Numbered from the stretch's first letter, positions 56,501-63,400 are shown. The stretch: DNA of 64,000 nt from Nymphaea colorata (GCF_008831285.2 NC_045142.1:8592713-8656712); one strand, 5' to 3'. Notes: generated by a model not told the origin, from the sequence alone. A program made the numbers and translations.

Positions 56501-59097
56501 TGTTTTCATTTAATTTATTAAAATTGACTTTTAATAGTTTTGGCTGATTCACCTGAAAGAGTGAACTAGCCGATTCACTACATCGACAGCCTCACTGATT
56601 CGATTGACACACCGATTTGGATAATGTTGGCCACAATTGCTTGTCCTTAAAGCTTTCCAAAATCTCGTATCTTTGTAAGCTAATGACAACAAAATTCAGA
56701 CAAGCCTTTGAATGTCTTTGGAGTAATCTAGAGTCGAAGAAAGGGGCTCCCCCATAATGCCGAAACAAAGAACTGCCTTCATGTTTTGTTAATTAATGCC
56801 CATAAACCTGAAATTTAAACCCTCATGTTAGACCATACGTGTGCTGCATAAGACCAGCCATGACTAGACATAGATGAGGTTAATATTCTCTCTTTTGAAG
56901 GTCTAAAACGATCATTTGTATTGTCTCCACACTTATTGAGCATAAAAGAAGTTCTAACCCTCGTACTTTTTGCCTTCTCTCCCCTTGAAAATACCTGACT
57001 TTCCCTCCTCATTCATGCATTTTGAGATCCCAATCCAAAAGGTTGGGGACTACCAACAAAGAAAAACCTATATGCTTATGTAGCATAACCTCCCTCTTAA
57101 ACCATCTGCAATCTTGCTTCTGGATTCCAGTTCCAAGACTAATTCCAAAGCCACAGTCCTTCTTGCCTCAGGCTCTAATTCCTCTTAAACAAAGAAAAAC
57201 CTATATGCTTGCGATAGAATTTTTTTTTTTCTTTTTTAACATTTTTCCAGTGACTGCTAATATATACCCTGGGATGAGAACATGTAAATTGGATATATCA
57301 TACAAGAAACATCATTCTCAGCAATTTCTTGAGATGGGCTTCAACCTTCCACACAAAAGTTTTTTGGAGTTTGTTTTCCACGAAATATCATGAAAACATT
57401 GGAACTCAAAAAAAAATGGAAAAATAGCACAATAGAAAAGGCTAGGAAACTATGAGTTTTACACTAATATCCTTATAAAAAAAAAATTCAAATATCCATA
57501 TAACTATTTAAATTCATAAAACAAATGACAAGAAAGAAATCTTTTAAGAAAATCAACATTGTGATATTACCATAATAACCACACAATGTTTATTTTCTGT
57601 CAATATTTTAACAATACCAAGATATTTAGCTGATGTTTTTAGTTAGCTTAAATGACAACAATATCAAAGTAATTTCAAAAAAAAAAGAGAGAAAATTAAT
57701 ACATACATAAATAGATGTATTCATCAATTTAAAATGTCGTCTTTGTATACTGCAACCTCATAAAACCTATCCAGATCCACACATCCTAGAAAAATTCCTG
57801 CTGACATTCTTTAGAGCTTGGAAGAAAAACATTGAAGATTAAACCTGCAGATTTTATCTTGACCTGTTGCCAATACTTAAAATGAAGATGACCCACCACG
57901 AAAATCAATCATCAGACACCAGCCACCTTCATAAAGAACCACTGACTTCCACCAACTCGACCACATACTCCAATGCACAAAAAATGCTAATGTTTCTAAT
58001 AAAAAGAACAAACAAGTAGTCCATGAGATACTTAGAAGTTAGAATCTACACGCCCAATTTCCTTGGTTGTTTCATTTTTTCATTTATTAGTTTTAAGACT
58101 TTGGATATAATTTTTCAATCATACCACCAAGGGTTATATTGATTTTTTCCTTTTAGAACTTTCAAAATACTTGCTTACTTGACTACCAGGAACATTACAT
58201 CTCCACCTTAATTTGACATGTCAAGTTCATGGATAATCTTTCATTAATTTATTTAATTCTACAACCTCGCCAACTTAAGTTAGAATGTGCCTATATGTTC
58301 ATGATGTTTAATATTTCTTTTATATTACATTTTTTTATAATTTCCTATTACATTTTTCTCTTTTAACTTAGTGAAAAGTCATTCAAATGGTTGTCTTCCA
58401 TATAGTATGATAAAAAAAAATACACCTGCAACTTGATTCTGATGAAACAGTTCAACATGCTTTCCTACAAACATCAATTATATATATATATAACATGTTA
58501 ATGATAATTCAACGGTTAACTCCCAGCAATAAATATGAAGAAGACAATTGCACCTCAGACTTTGCTAATTCAAGTTTGACAGGAACTAGTATTAAAGCAA
58601 CACAAGAATGCCAAAGGTTCCTATATTATGGAACTTCTTGATGCTCCATACAGTTTATCATCTACTACCTTCTTGTTTAAAACAACTGAAAAAGAATTAC
58701 CCAAAATATGACATAAGTTAACAACTTAAAGGTCCAACGCGATCTATGCTCGCAGCATTAAACGAATGTATATCGTTCATAATTCTTAGCTTCAGCTTCA
58801 ATATGAAGGTCAATAGCAAGAAGCAATAGCAACATATGGCATATTGTTCAATTCATTTAATCATCTCTGTGACTAAAGGAGACCTCTGAGCAGTTTAAAA
58901 AACATAAGTTCATACTTTGCATGCTTTTCAGTAAATAGAGTGTCTTGAACTAGCAGAATCATTGCCTTCAGGAGGCCATTCAGCAGAAATACAAGGCCTC
59001 CTGAAAAGTGAAGAAATCGATTACAACAACCGCAAATACTACAAAACTTCGTTAACCACAAAAAACAACAAACCTTGCAACTTGACACGGAATCCAT
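1..59097 (-). CDS. SIZ1: E3 SUMO-protein ligase SIZ1 (13 coding exons, 3' end outside window)
   Basis: SIZ1/PIAS proteins transfer SUMO from the E2 SCE1 to nuclear substrates; in plants they act in phosphate, temperature, ABA and immune responses (established). Exons on the minus strand: 59097-59074, 54569-54489, 54015-53973, 49376-49301, 49108-48946, 46266-46133, 30680-30612, 29598-29511, 12851-12776, 6272-6199, 6057-5950, 2714-2556 and 54-1. Every junction is GT-AG and keeps frame, giving 383 codons. Order seen: SAP, PHD, PINIT, acidic linker, start of SP-RING, the plant SIZ1 architecture. The start ATG at 59097 opens MDSVSSCK and runs straight into the SAP motif; the only upstream in-frame candidate is a TTG. 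No stop or frameshift is seen in any exon, so the gene looks functional despite 16.7-kb and 15.5-kb introns. The remaining SP-RING and C-terminus lie to the left of the window. Confidence 0.95.
55..2555 (-). other. SIZ1 intron 12, no element recognised
   Basis: AT-rich intron with polypyrimidine and T-rich runs around 1750-1970. I see no coding similarity, paired terminal repeats or target duplication. The short reading frames here are not convincing. Confidence 0.6.
2987..3842 (+). mobile_element. hAT copy A, internally deleted (Ds-like) derivative
   Basis: Left end CTGTGTTGTAC and right end ACAACATTG are inverted; flanks are an imperfect 8-bp duplication AATAGAAC (2979-2986) / AATAGCAC (3843-3850). 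The left 200 bp carry degenerate TATCGTACGATAC motifs and the CACCCC/GGGGTG stem-loop of the family. The interior joins the family's 5' UTR (around 3200-3300) directly to the acidic 3' end of the transposase reading frame (around 3310-3385). No transposase remains, so any movement depended on another copy. It lies in SIZ1 intron 11. Confidence 0.85.
4250..4473 (-). mobile_element. hAT copy B, truncated 3' end
   Basis: Starts with CAATGTTGTAA, the reverse complement of the family's right end, and continues through the 3' subterminal half-sites and the downstream non-coding segment seen near 3600-3840 of copy A. Homology stops around 4473 with no second end and no matching duplication. It is a one-ended remnant in inverted orientation, 0.4 kb from copy A. 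Confidence 0.75.
4696..4724. repeat. Perfect 12-bp hairpin
   Basis: GCATGCACTTCA (4696-4707), loop TGCAT, then TGAAGTGCATGC (4713-4724). The palindrome lies in SIZ1 intron 11 and is not matched by a nearby element. Function unknown. Confidence 0.6.
4975..4995. repeat. (AT)n microsatellite followed by (GA)n
   Basis: Short TA dinucleotide run, followed by GAGA runs at about 5001-5014 and 5041-5054, in SIZ1 intron 11. Confidence 0.9.
5561..5611. repeat. (TG)n microsatellite
   Basis: About 25 uninterrupted TG units in intron 11; likely polymorphic in length. Confidence 0.95.
5950..30680 (-). CDS. SIZ1: SIZ1 exons 7-11: PINIT domain
   Basis: Exon 7 (30680-30612) begins [14 protein letters not shown]; exon 8 (29598-29511) contains [14 protein letters not shown]; exon 9 (12851-12776) contains [18 protein letters not shown]; exon 10 (6272-6199) contains [16 protein letters not shown]; exon 11 (6057-5950) contains [20 protein letters not shown]. 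Together residues 174-312, the PINIT domain, which positions substrate for SUMOylation. Exons 7 and 8 are 1.0 kb apart and exons 10 and 11 only 141 bp, while exons 8 and 9 are separated by 16.7 kb of nested transposons and exons 9 and 10 by 6.5 kb. Confidence 0.93.
8277..9683. mobile_element. Element I: non-autonomous hAT-type transposon (second family)
   Basis: Perfect 8-bp target duplication CTTAGCAA at 8269-8276 and 9684-9691. Inverted ends CTATGTAACACAGGTAC and GTACCTATGTGACATAG. The insertion splits a Copia RNase H reading frame, which resumes cleanly after the duplication. Subterminal sequence is rich in GGTACGGGTGCGG-type motifs. The interior has no transposase similarity; short reading frames are not convincing. 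It contains a long AT microsatellite. Element J at 41291 is a relative. An 8-bp duplication supports the hAT superfamily. Confidence 0.85.
9511..9604. repeat. (AT)n microsatellite inside element I
   Basis: About 47 uninterrupted AT units next to the element's right subterminal region; a similar AT run sits at the equivalent place in element J. Confidence 0.95.
9936..12775 (-). other. Rest of SIZ1 intron 9
   Basis: AT-rich intron sequence without recognisable genes. Besides the tandem repeat at 11190-11830 there is a diverged duplication of roughly 100 bp (about 10590-10690 against 10770-10870, sharing a TATGGGT.TGAAATTTGTG core). No terminal repeats were found. Confidence 0.5.
11190..11830. 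repeat. Tandem duplication, period about 310 bp
   Basis: The block starting ATCTACGGGCTC near 11200 recurs near 11530. The following block (AGTGCAATACA.GCCCCTTTGAAA...) at about 11382 recurs at 11689. Copies differ by scattered substitutions and small indels. Nearly two full units are present; no coding function is recognised. Confidence 0.8.
13192..13461 (+). repeat. Copia 1 5' LTR
   Basis: Begins TGTTGAC then TGTTGGCATACG; the first 7 bases look like an extra duplication of the LTR start, because the 3' LTR has only one copy. Ends TACA. It also has about 10 bp near 13240 that the 3' LTR lacks. Directly followed by the primer-binding site. Confidence 0.93.
13893..14705 (+). pseudogene. Copia 1 gag remnant
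   Basis: ATG at 13893 opens MAESSAS; the domain has the UBN2-type gag features [10 protein letters not shown] and later [10 protein letters not shown] and [13 protein letters not shown] frameshift lies near 14200 and another break near 14380. A complete CCHC zinc knuckle ([14 protein letters not shown]) is readable at 14652-14693. The gag protein would package the RNA, but the breaks prevent a full-length product. Confidence 0.85.
17700..21157 (-). mobile_element. hAT copy D: full-length, inverted, decayed
   Basis: Perfect 8-bp duplication GTTAATAT at 17692-17699 and 21158-21165, inside copy C. Left end CAATGTTGTAA (the family's 3' end) and right end ACAACACTG (its 5' end), so the element reads on the minus strand. 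At 3458 bp it matches full-length F (3517 bp). The palindrome cluster lies at 20930-21150. D stands head to head with E, 384 bp away. Confidence 0.92.
18076..20573 (-). pseudogene. hAT copy D transposase, broken
   Basis: Same three-exon layout as in F: BED finger start [11 protein letters not shown] at 20573, DUF659/catalytic core, dimerisation exon near 18430-18630, acidic tail ending at 18076. Disabled by at least three stops: a Gln codon turned TAA near 20382, a Tyr codon turned TAA near 19846, a Trp codon turned TGA near 19240. Frame also fails around 19030. Confidence 0.9.
23137..23314. repeat. 5' subterminal palindrome array of copy F (probable transposase binding sites)
   Basis: Five copies of the perfect palindrome CGTATCGTACGATACG at 23137, 23157, 23249 (15 of 16), 23270 and 23299. 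Two pairs are spaced 20-21 bp, about two helical turns. Between them is a stem-loop CGATACACCCC (23199-23209) / GGGGTGTATCG (23225-23235). Subterminal repeats bound by the transposase zinc finger are known in hAT elements such as Ac; binding here is inference. Confidence 0.8.
23676..26208 (+). CDS. hAT transposase, intact, 781 aa, three exons
   Basis: Exons 23676-25527, 25618-25822 and 25920-26208 have GT-AG borders and keep frame to a TGA, giving 781 residues. N-terminus: BED-type zinc finger with C21, C24 and H37/H38 (DNA binding). An acidic stretch lies at about 90-110. Residues from about 240 on form the DUF659/RNase H-like core; likely catalytic D279 (in SDGWTD) and D340 (in FITDNAAN). 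Exon 2 carries the hAT dimerisation motif SGCERNWS...HSKKRNRL...LNDLVF, with E649 as probable third acidic residue. The tail (about 690-781) is very acidic. It would catalyse cut-and-paste movement of F and its defective relatives. The start is the first ATG, shared by copies D, E and G. Confidence 0.93.
28600..28852 (+). repeat. Copia 1 3' LTR
   Basis: TGTTGACATATG to TTTCTACA, same as the 5' LTR except for scattered substitutions, a missing 10-bp segment near the start and the lack of the duplicated first 7 bases. Confidence 0.93.
29095..29168. mobile_element. Possible end of an I/J-family element with AT microsatellite
   Basis: An (AT)n run is followed by CCGGTACCCATCTGACATAG, similar to the right end of element I (GGTACCTATGTGACATAG). 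No left end or target duplication was found, so it is probably a truncated copy. Confidence 0.45.
29599..30611 (-). other. SIZ1 intron 7, no element recognised
   Basis: About 1 kb of AT-rich intron between exons 7 and 8; no repeats with paired ends and no coding similarity seen. Confidence 0.6.
31410..32188. mobile_element. hAT copy H: short non-autonomous element (C type)
   Basis: Duplication GTTGGATC (31402-31409) / ATTGGATC (32189-32196), 7 of 8. Left end GAGTGTCTTCCGTATC, right end CTTTTACAACAATG. 779 bp, with the same internal blocks as copy C. No transposase similarity. Lies in SIZ1 intron 6. Confidence 0.8.
33140..33332 (+). repeat. Copia 2 5' LTR
   Basis: TGTTGAATT...GTAACA, 193 bp. 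Contains a perfect 12-bp inverted repeat, AACCCTAATCTC (33254-33265) and GAGATTAGGGTT (33275-33286), with a 9-nt loop. Confidence 0.95.
33872..34087 (+). repeat. Tandem repeat in the Copia 2 leader
   Basis: Two diverged copies of a roughly 100-bp unit (about 33872-33977 and 33988-34087) containing GACTGTTTTGAACAGCAAG and TTCATATATTCTTGTTCA, in the untranslated leader before gag. Further degenerate TGGTGGACTGATTTG pieces surround them. Confidence 0.75.
34127..34182. repeat. (AT)n microsatellite in the Copia 2 leader
   Basis: Nearly uninterrupted AT run. Confidence 0.95.
34280..35308 (+). pseudogene. Copia 2 gag remnant
   Basis: Reads [14 protein letters not shown]..., but the expected initiator is GTG. 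A stop follows near 34511 and frame shifts occur near 34600-34720. The later part (about 34721-35308) includes [11 protein letters not shown], an RG-rich stretch and a damaged zinc knuckle [14 protein letters not shown], in which the second Cys is Tyr. Interrupted at 35316 by hAT G. Confidence 0.8.
35317..38662 (+). mobile_element. hAT copy G: near full-length, decayed
   Basis: Perfect 8-bp duplication GTTGATAC at 35309-35316 and 38663-38670, between the gag and protease coding parts of Copia 2; the Copia frame resumes [17 protein letters not shown]. Ends CAGTGTTGTGCG and ...ACAACATTG, 3346 bp. 5' palindromes are partly degraded. Confidence 0.93.
35840..38275 (+). pseudogene. hAT copy G transposase, broken
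   Basis: Starts [11 protein letters not shown] at 35840; a Gln codon is TAA near 36059; a frame break occurs around 36455; a small deletion lies near 36602. It shares with copy E a TAA at the VTKF region (about 36978) and a TAA after LDL (about 37597). The segment 37018-37590 is almost identical to E 22594-23115. Dimerisation exon (about 37760-37960) and acidic tail (to 38275) remain. Confidence 0.9.
38671..42485 (+). pseudogene. Copia 2 pol remnant (PR-IN-RT-RNase H)
   Basis: Protease [11 protein letters not shown] is intact at about 38697. Integrase pieces run to about 39900: HVDV, stop, [24 protein letters not shown]. Reverse transcriptase from 40352 has [21 protein letters not shown], a stop inside SPRA, and an intact YVDD at about 40900. 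RNase H is split by element J near 41290 and resumes KTLEVEAYS..., with [12 protein letters not shown] and a tail ending NMYAPA at 42485. Several stops make it inactive. Confidence 0.9.
41291..41923. mobile_element. Element J: non-autonomous hAT-type transposon (I family)
   Basis: Left end CTATGTCACATAAGTACGGG, right end reads CGTACCCGTGTATCATAG; flanks ATTGGGAT (41283-41290) / ATTAGAAT (41924-41931), 6 of 8. Interrupts the Copia 2 RNase H just after KVHWD. Tandem GTACGGGT-type motifs occur at both ends and an AT run beside the left end, as in element I. No transposase. Confidence 0.75.
42493..42685 (+). repeat. Copia 2 3' LTR
   Basis: 193 bp, colinear with the 5' LTR without indels; retains the 12-bp inverted repeat. 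Confidence 0.95.
42850..45410 (+). mobile_element. Copia 3: truncated element (5' half only)
   Basis: A primer site TGGTATCAGATC at 43334-43345 marks the end of a 5' LTR whose start I could not fix (it would lie near 42850-43150). Gag and protease-like sequence follow up to about 45407. No integrase, reverse transcriptase or 3' LTR is found before exon 6 of SIZ1, so the element is truncated. Confidence 0.65.
44048..45407 (+). pseudogene. Copia 3 gag-protease remnant
   Basis: Begins about 44048 [16 protein letters not shown] with the gag motif [14 protein letters not shown] frameshift at about 44200 leads to [14 protein letters not shown] and [10 protein letters not shown], then a stop. Later [22 protein letters not shown] and an intact CCHC knuckle [14 protein letters not shown] at 44890-44931. 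The protease-like part [14 protein letters not shown] (45091 on) has lost the catalytic Asp; the frame ends at 45407. Confidence 0.8.
46133..49376 (-). CDS. SIZ1: SIZ1 exons 4-6: linker and PHD finger
   Basis: Exon 4 (49376-49301) encodes residues 50-75, including [13 protein letters not shown]. Exon 5 (49108-48946) covers 76-129 and exon 6 (46266-46133) 130-174. The PHD zinc ligands are all present in C4HC3 order: C116, C118, C130, C135, H140, C143, C164, C167, with W138 in the usual place. The plant-specific PHD finger separates SIZ1 from animal PIAS and yeast Siz; it is reported to bind the E2 and histone marks. The finger is split by a 2.7-kb intron (5) holding transposon L. Exon 6 borders the giant intron 6. 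Confidence 0.93.
46920..47837. mobile_element. Element L: non-autonomous hAT-type transposon (MITE-like)
   Basis: Perfect 14-bp inverted ends CTTAGTTGTCAAGG / CCTTGACAACTAAG; duplication ACAATTAC (46912-46919) / ACAATTAT (47838-47845), 7 of 8. 918 bp without coding potential. The left subterminal region contains two hairpins (46957-46977 and 46983-47007); the right end contains the palindrome CTAGGTGCACCTAG (47796-47809). Lies in SIZ1 intron 5, within the split PHD finger. Confidence 0.88.
47512..47570. repeat. (CATA)n and (AT)n microsatellite
   Basis: About eleven ACAT units followed by AT units, inside element L. Confidence 0.95.
50270..50590 (-). pseudogene. Possible Gypsy gag remnant
   Basis: The minus strand reads [19 protein letters not shown] then [14 protein letters not shown] and [12 protein letters not shown], resembling the core of Ty3/Gypsy gag (hydrophobic helix, AWWQ, LKxKLRxxY). 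No other Gypsy domain, LTR or frame extension is visible around it. Lies in SIZ1 intron 3. Confidence 0.4.
51295..51440. mobile_element. Element M: truncated relative of L
   Basis: Starts CTTAGTTGTGAACA and follows the left 130 bp of L with the same order of hairpins and the block CACCTAGGCTGGATTAGGCG. No right end was found. Hairpins at 51317-51334 and 51336-51360. Confidence 0.6.
52263..52347. repeat. Long imperfect foldback (hairpin)
   Basis: Arm 1 (52263-52297) pairs with arm 2 (52310-52347) over about 35 bp with few mismatches; core CATCTGGATCT and GCAGCCC pair perfectly. Loop of 12 nt. In SIZ1 intron 3. Could be a tiny foldback transposon or a small-RNA precursor. Confidence 0.7.
52348..53972 (-). 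other. Rest of SIZ1 intron 3 (left of exon 3)
   Basis: No gene or paired-end repeat recognised; a short CA run lies at 52571-52586. Confidence 0.5.
53973..59097 (-). CDS. SIZ1: SIZ1 exons 1-3: SAP domain
   Basis: Exon 1 (59097-59074) encodes residues 1-8, exon 2 (54569-54489) residues 9-35, exon 3 (54015-53973) residues 36-49 plus one base. The helix-turn-helix core reads [11 protein letters not shown] followed by [10 protein letters not shown], the SAP signature that binds AT-rich DNA and helps nuclear localisation in PIAS/SIZ proteins. Intron 1 is 4.5 kb, intron 2 473 bp. A short first coding exon ending in CK just before EKL is what I recall of Arabidopsis SIZ1. Confidence 0.93.
55458..55609. 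repeat. Tandem duplication of 76 bp
   Basis: Unit CGGAATTGCAAGAAATTC... at 55458-55533 is repeated at 55534-55609 with very few differences; recent slippage or unequal exchange in SIZ1 intron 1. Confidence 0.9.
56350..56632. mobile_element. Candidate small MITE
   Basis: Flanks ACAATTGG (56342-56349) and ACAATTGC (56633-56640). The ends share a weak inverted motif TTATCAAAAT / ATTTGGATAA. Internal pairs of AATTC.AAT and GATTCG motifs. No coding sequence. Boundaries uncertain. Confidence 0.35.
56641..59073 (-). other. Rest of SIZ1 intron 1
   Basis: AT-rich, with poly-T and poly-A runs; no gene, terminal repeats or RNA gene recognised. Confidence 0.5.
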
Positions 59098-59750
59098 GAC
59101 GAATACTTCCCACAAACGAATCCAGATGCTCCCAGCTCCGACACGTTATCAGCAGAAACCGGCCCAAATTACCAAACTCCACAATTTCCAACACCAAGCC
59201 CCCTAAAGAACGGCACTGGTAGGCCACGGACAAGCCGACCTCAGGCCAAATACACACTTAATAGCACCAAGGAAACGCTTCAAACGAAACTAGAAGAAAT
59301 CAACTGTCCAAAATTACCACAATTCTCCGACCAAGACTCCAATTTAGCCGGATATCTTTCAGAGACAGACACCCCACGCCACAAATGATAAACAACCCAA
59401 GCGAACCAGATTTTACCCCCAAGCAAGAAAACAAATCAAACCCTCAATTCAGAGGGATCCCCTGCTCAGCCAAGCAAACCATAAGAAGCAGTGCAGGAAA
59501 CACATCGGGGATAAGAAACCCTAGGAAGGAACGTGGGAAATGGTCCCAAACGCTAGGGACAGGCGGTCGAAGGTTCCGGATCGATCACAGAGAAACAACG
59601 AGCAAGAGAGAAGAAAAGAGAGAGATGGCGAAGGTGATCGCGAAGTGCGCGTAGGAAGAGGAAGGGAGAGAGAGCAGTTCCCGTTCGCCGCCTGCATTCG
59701 TCCTTCTATTTGACCCCCCTCTTTCTTCCACCTTTCCCCCGAAGGAGAGC
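59098..59750 (-). promoter_or_regulatory. SIZ1: SIZ1 5' UTR and core promoter region
   Basis: Upstream of the ATG the minus strand is first moderately AT-rich (59100-59570), then has a CT-rich tract (about 59585-59670), common near plant transcription starts. Further upstream it becomes GC-rich. A loose CAAATAGA box on the minus strand near 59705-59712 could act as a TATA-like element, but no clear TATA box is seen. The exact start site cannot be fixed, and a 5' UTR intron is possible. Confidence 0.5.
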
Positions 59751-59985
59751 CGGAACCACAGGTCCACAGCCAGACGGGGACTGTAACCCGTGTCCGCAGA
59801 CTTCAATCCGCCCTATTCCGGATTTGGGTTCCGGAGGCCACTCGCGCACATTCGTGCTGCTGGTGCCGTTGCTGCTGCTGCCACCGTCCCACTTCCGACG
59901 CTGCCGTGGCCCGTGCTCTTTCTTCCCCCTCCTGGTCGCTTGACCTGATGCTCGGTCCGGTCCCTTCCCCGGTCAGGCTCTTTTT

Positions 59986-60170
59986 ATGTTGACTGGCTCG
60001 GTTAGGCTGGTCCAAGGCTCGTCCGCGACGGGCAGTTTATCTTTTGGTCCTTCGAACCCTTGCGGAGTCGCAAACGAAAACCAATATCAGGTTCTAGATG
60101 TTGACTCGCTCGGTTAGGTTGGTCAAAAGCCAGTTGTCGGTGTTGGCTCATTTGTCTTTTGGCTTGTATA
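59986..60170. repeat. Duplicated segment upstream of SIZ1
   Basis: TGTTGACTGGCTCGGTTAGG...TTATCTTTTGGTCC (from about 59988) recurs with changes as TGTTGACTCGCTCGGTTAGG...TTGTCTTTTGGCTT (from about 60101). Two copies, spacing about 113 bp, in the promoter-distal region. Confidence 0.7.
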
Positions 60171-60224
60171 GATGGACCCGGTCAGGTTTTTTGTTGGCTC
60201 GCTTGGTTTCATATGTTCGGGAAG

Positions 60225-60660
60225 CTTTGCTCGTACAAAGATAAGTGGCTCGGACTAGCAGTGAACACGAGCCCGAGTTCAGTCAGTTCGGGATTGGCAC
60301 GACTAATGAAACATGGATCTCGATTCGGCTCAAGCTCGAGCATAGCTCGACGGAAGCAACTCGAGCTCGACTCGGCAATTACGTGTTGAGCTCGAGCTCG
60401 ACAAACTCGTTTGAATAGAATTGGTACTTACCGGTACGTGTTGAACTTGAGTTTGCCTCGATTAAGGCTCGACAAACTCGTAAAATCGACAAACTCAATT
60501 AAGGTTCAAGCTTGACTTGGCAGTTACGTGTTGAGATCGAACTCAACTTGATTATTTGAATGAGTCGACTCATAAACTCGAGCTCGACATGTTAAGCAAA
60601 TGGCCTCAGCTTGAGCTCGTTGATGAGCCGAGCTCGAATGGTTGTTAGCCTTAGGTCGAA
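60225..60660. repeat. Degenerate GCTCGAGCTCGA-rich repeat
   Basis: Many irregular copies of CTCGAGCTCGAC, CGACAAACTCG and TTACGTGTTGAG, gradually diverging. Locally GC- and CpG-rich relative to neighbours. Not coding. Confidence 0.75.
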
Positions 60661-60699
60661 CCATTCTTACTTAAGTCGGCCCTACCAACTCCCATGTTT

Positions 60700-63400
60700 T
60701 TGGGTTTTACTCTAGACAAATAATGTACATATGAGGCACGGCTTTTTACAAGATTTTAGTGAGTGATTTACAAAATGAGGTCCTCCCGAGATAGCCCCCG
60801 TTGCTTCACTATGTTTTTCGGAATTATCCTTCTTTCTAACGTTTTCCATGTTCTTAGAACTTTGCTTCGGTGGAAAGCAATTCATTTGGAGTTATGACCT
60901 CATCAATTGGATTGGCTAGTAGAAACTGCCAAGTTCAAGCAAAATTACAGTTTCACCCTTTGTTTGAGGATGGTTTAGTGCAGAAGCACAAGCGAGGATA
61001 GTTATTTTTTGAACTAAGGAATAAGAAAACTATATGAGCATTTCTTTCATGAAGCCAATTGCATAATTTGCGGTCTCCACGTTCAAAGTTATGATGGTCA
61101 AAATAAAATAAATGCTCCTGCATATACACAAAATCATGTATATATATACATACTTACTTAAATATATATACACATATATGATTCAATATTGTCGTTTGCC
61201 GGATAGCTAAAATTTAAAAATTTGTCACAAATCTACAATGAGTCAATCATGACCATTAGATCTGATTTAAGGTCTGTTAACTCTCAATCTTTCAAGCACC
61301 ATCTTAAATTCATGAACTATAATTGAATATAAATTTAAGATGTCAGCTTTGGAGAAACCTAACCATGTTTCAAGTAAGCTGAACTCTATTATATCTATCT
61401 TAAGACATAAGCACCCTCATTTTCCTTTGTCAAGGGATCCACAATCTAGTGAGAAGTTACATAATATTATCTTGCAGACTCCTCCAAGAAGAAACGTTGC
61501 GTTAAGGTCATTAGTTGGAAGAAGAGCATACTGACAACAATTTTTTTTTTTTTCAGTTTAAACGATACTGAAAAAGTGTTGTTGTAAGTTTAGCATCTAG
61601 GCCTTTGGGTCCAGCATGCAACAATGTATAAATAAAGAAATATTATGCTTATACGTTCCTAAGTGTTGTTACCATATGCCATTTATACATACTTACATTG
61701 CACTCTCTACGTTATATCCATCAACATGAGATGAACTCAATATTTCAGATACAACCTACTTAACAGCTTGCATAAAAAAAAATGTCAAGGGTAGCATTTG
61801 AATAAAATTCTCCAAACTGACTTCTTTATAAAAACCAGGTGTTTGAAAACTTGTTTTGTTTTAATTCAATTTTTGAAACTTGATTTGTGTATTTGGATGA
61901 CACCCTACAAATATTATTTTTGTGAAAAACTAAGTGTGTCGACTATTCAATCCCTTCTCAAACACCATTTTGTCAAAACTGGGCATCGCAAACTCAATTT
62001 TGACCATCATCCAACCACACCTAAAACAATGGTGTGCATCTAGACTTTTTCAATTGATTATAACACTAATGTCTCAAAAGCAAATTAAGGAGAACATGTG
62101 CTCCTCTTCAACAATGCAGGATAGTACATAATCGCATTAAAAGGTGATATGGAGGAGCAAAGCTAAGATATTTTTATTGGGGAAGTAGAACTTGAAAAAC
62201 TACAAAACCAAATAAAATTTCTGAATTTTTTAGACGTGGCCAATCACTTTTTTCAAATTTTTTTGCAGGGCCATATTCAAATTTTTAAAACTTCTAAAAA
62301 GGTAAATTTTGATTTTCCAATATCTTGGGTGGCCATGGCCCCTACCAGCCTCCCTTGTTTCCACCTCTAGTGATATGCATATGTTATTGAATTTATCCCA
62401 TTAAAAAGTTACTAACAAAGTGTATACCACTTCTAAGAGAGGAAAACTCCAATAAAACTAACATAGGAACCCTAGCTTATTCATTTCCATGAATGGCTCG
62501 ATGGGGTTTATTTGGAATAAGTTTTACACAAATTTTGACCAATAGTCATTTACATGATCTAATGTTGATGTAAACCAAGTCAGTAAAATTTTGACCACGA
62601 CATTTCTAACATACACTACCAGTAAATGCGAAATGCAGAAAGGATTGGCTTACTCTATAAACAAAGCAAGTTGCAAAAAAGACTAAAATATAACATGCAT
62701 TTAGGTTACATGATAACAATGAAAGACACTTAGTGTGATGTTTTGCATAAAAGCATGTGAATACATGGCTTCCACTCATTACCTGTAACATTGAAAAGAT
62801 AAAAGAGGAGGATTCCATGTATAAAGAACACATATAAAGCATGATAACTTGTGTAATGTCACTAGAAGCCTAGAACAAGGCCATGACACCTAAGTAAACC
62901 AACTCAACTCCATTGATATCTGCAACCTTACTGCATCATTAAAAGTCCACTAAAACTTTGATGCTTAAAGAAGATTAGTTTCTATGGCATCAGCCTGGCA
63001 ACATTGCAGTAAGAAATCACCTATAAACTCAAGATGTTTAAAAAGGTTGCAGAATAGCTTGGATAAAAGAACACTAAATAGAAGGGGAATATTTTTTTAG
63101 GGAGAGGAGGAAACACAACATTTTCCCCTTCTTTAAGGAGAAATTCGAGAATGTGGGCATTAACTTGTATAAGTATTGTGAAATATGTCAAAATCAATGA
63201 TATATGCGTTGCTGTTTGTAGTAAGAGTGATGCACAGTAGTGCAACTATTTAAGAAAGGCAATAAGATTCAAACTAGAAGTGTCATTGATATGATTAAAC
63301 TTAAATGTGCATTGCCATGTGCAAAAAAATCCAAAAGGGCTTGTTATTGTGATTCATTTGTACGACTCATAATGCCCTTATCTGATACTTCTTGGATAGC
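60700..63400. other. Intergenic stretch, nothing recognised
   Basis: Both strands were examined: short open frames only, AT-rich, with small TATA repeats near 61138-61178. I see no gene, RNA gene or bounded mobile element. Confidence 0.5.

Noticed and set aside
1-59097. SIZ1 exons as a scattered pseudogene
   Set aside because: Thirteen exons are colinear, all borders are GT-AG, phases match and no stop occurs.
59095-59115. An upstream in-frame start for SIZ1
   Set aside because: The extension begins with TTG, not ATG; the ATG at 59097 is followed by the family's usual N-terminus.
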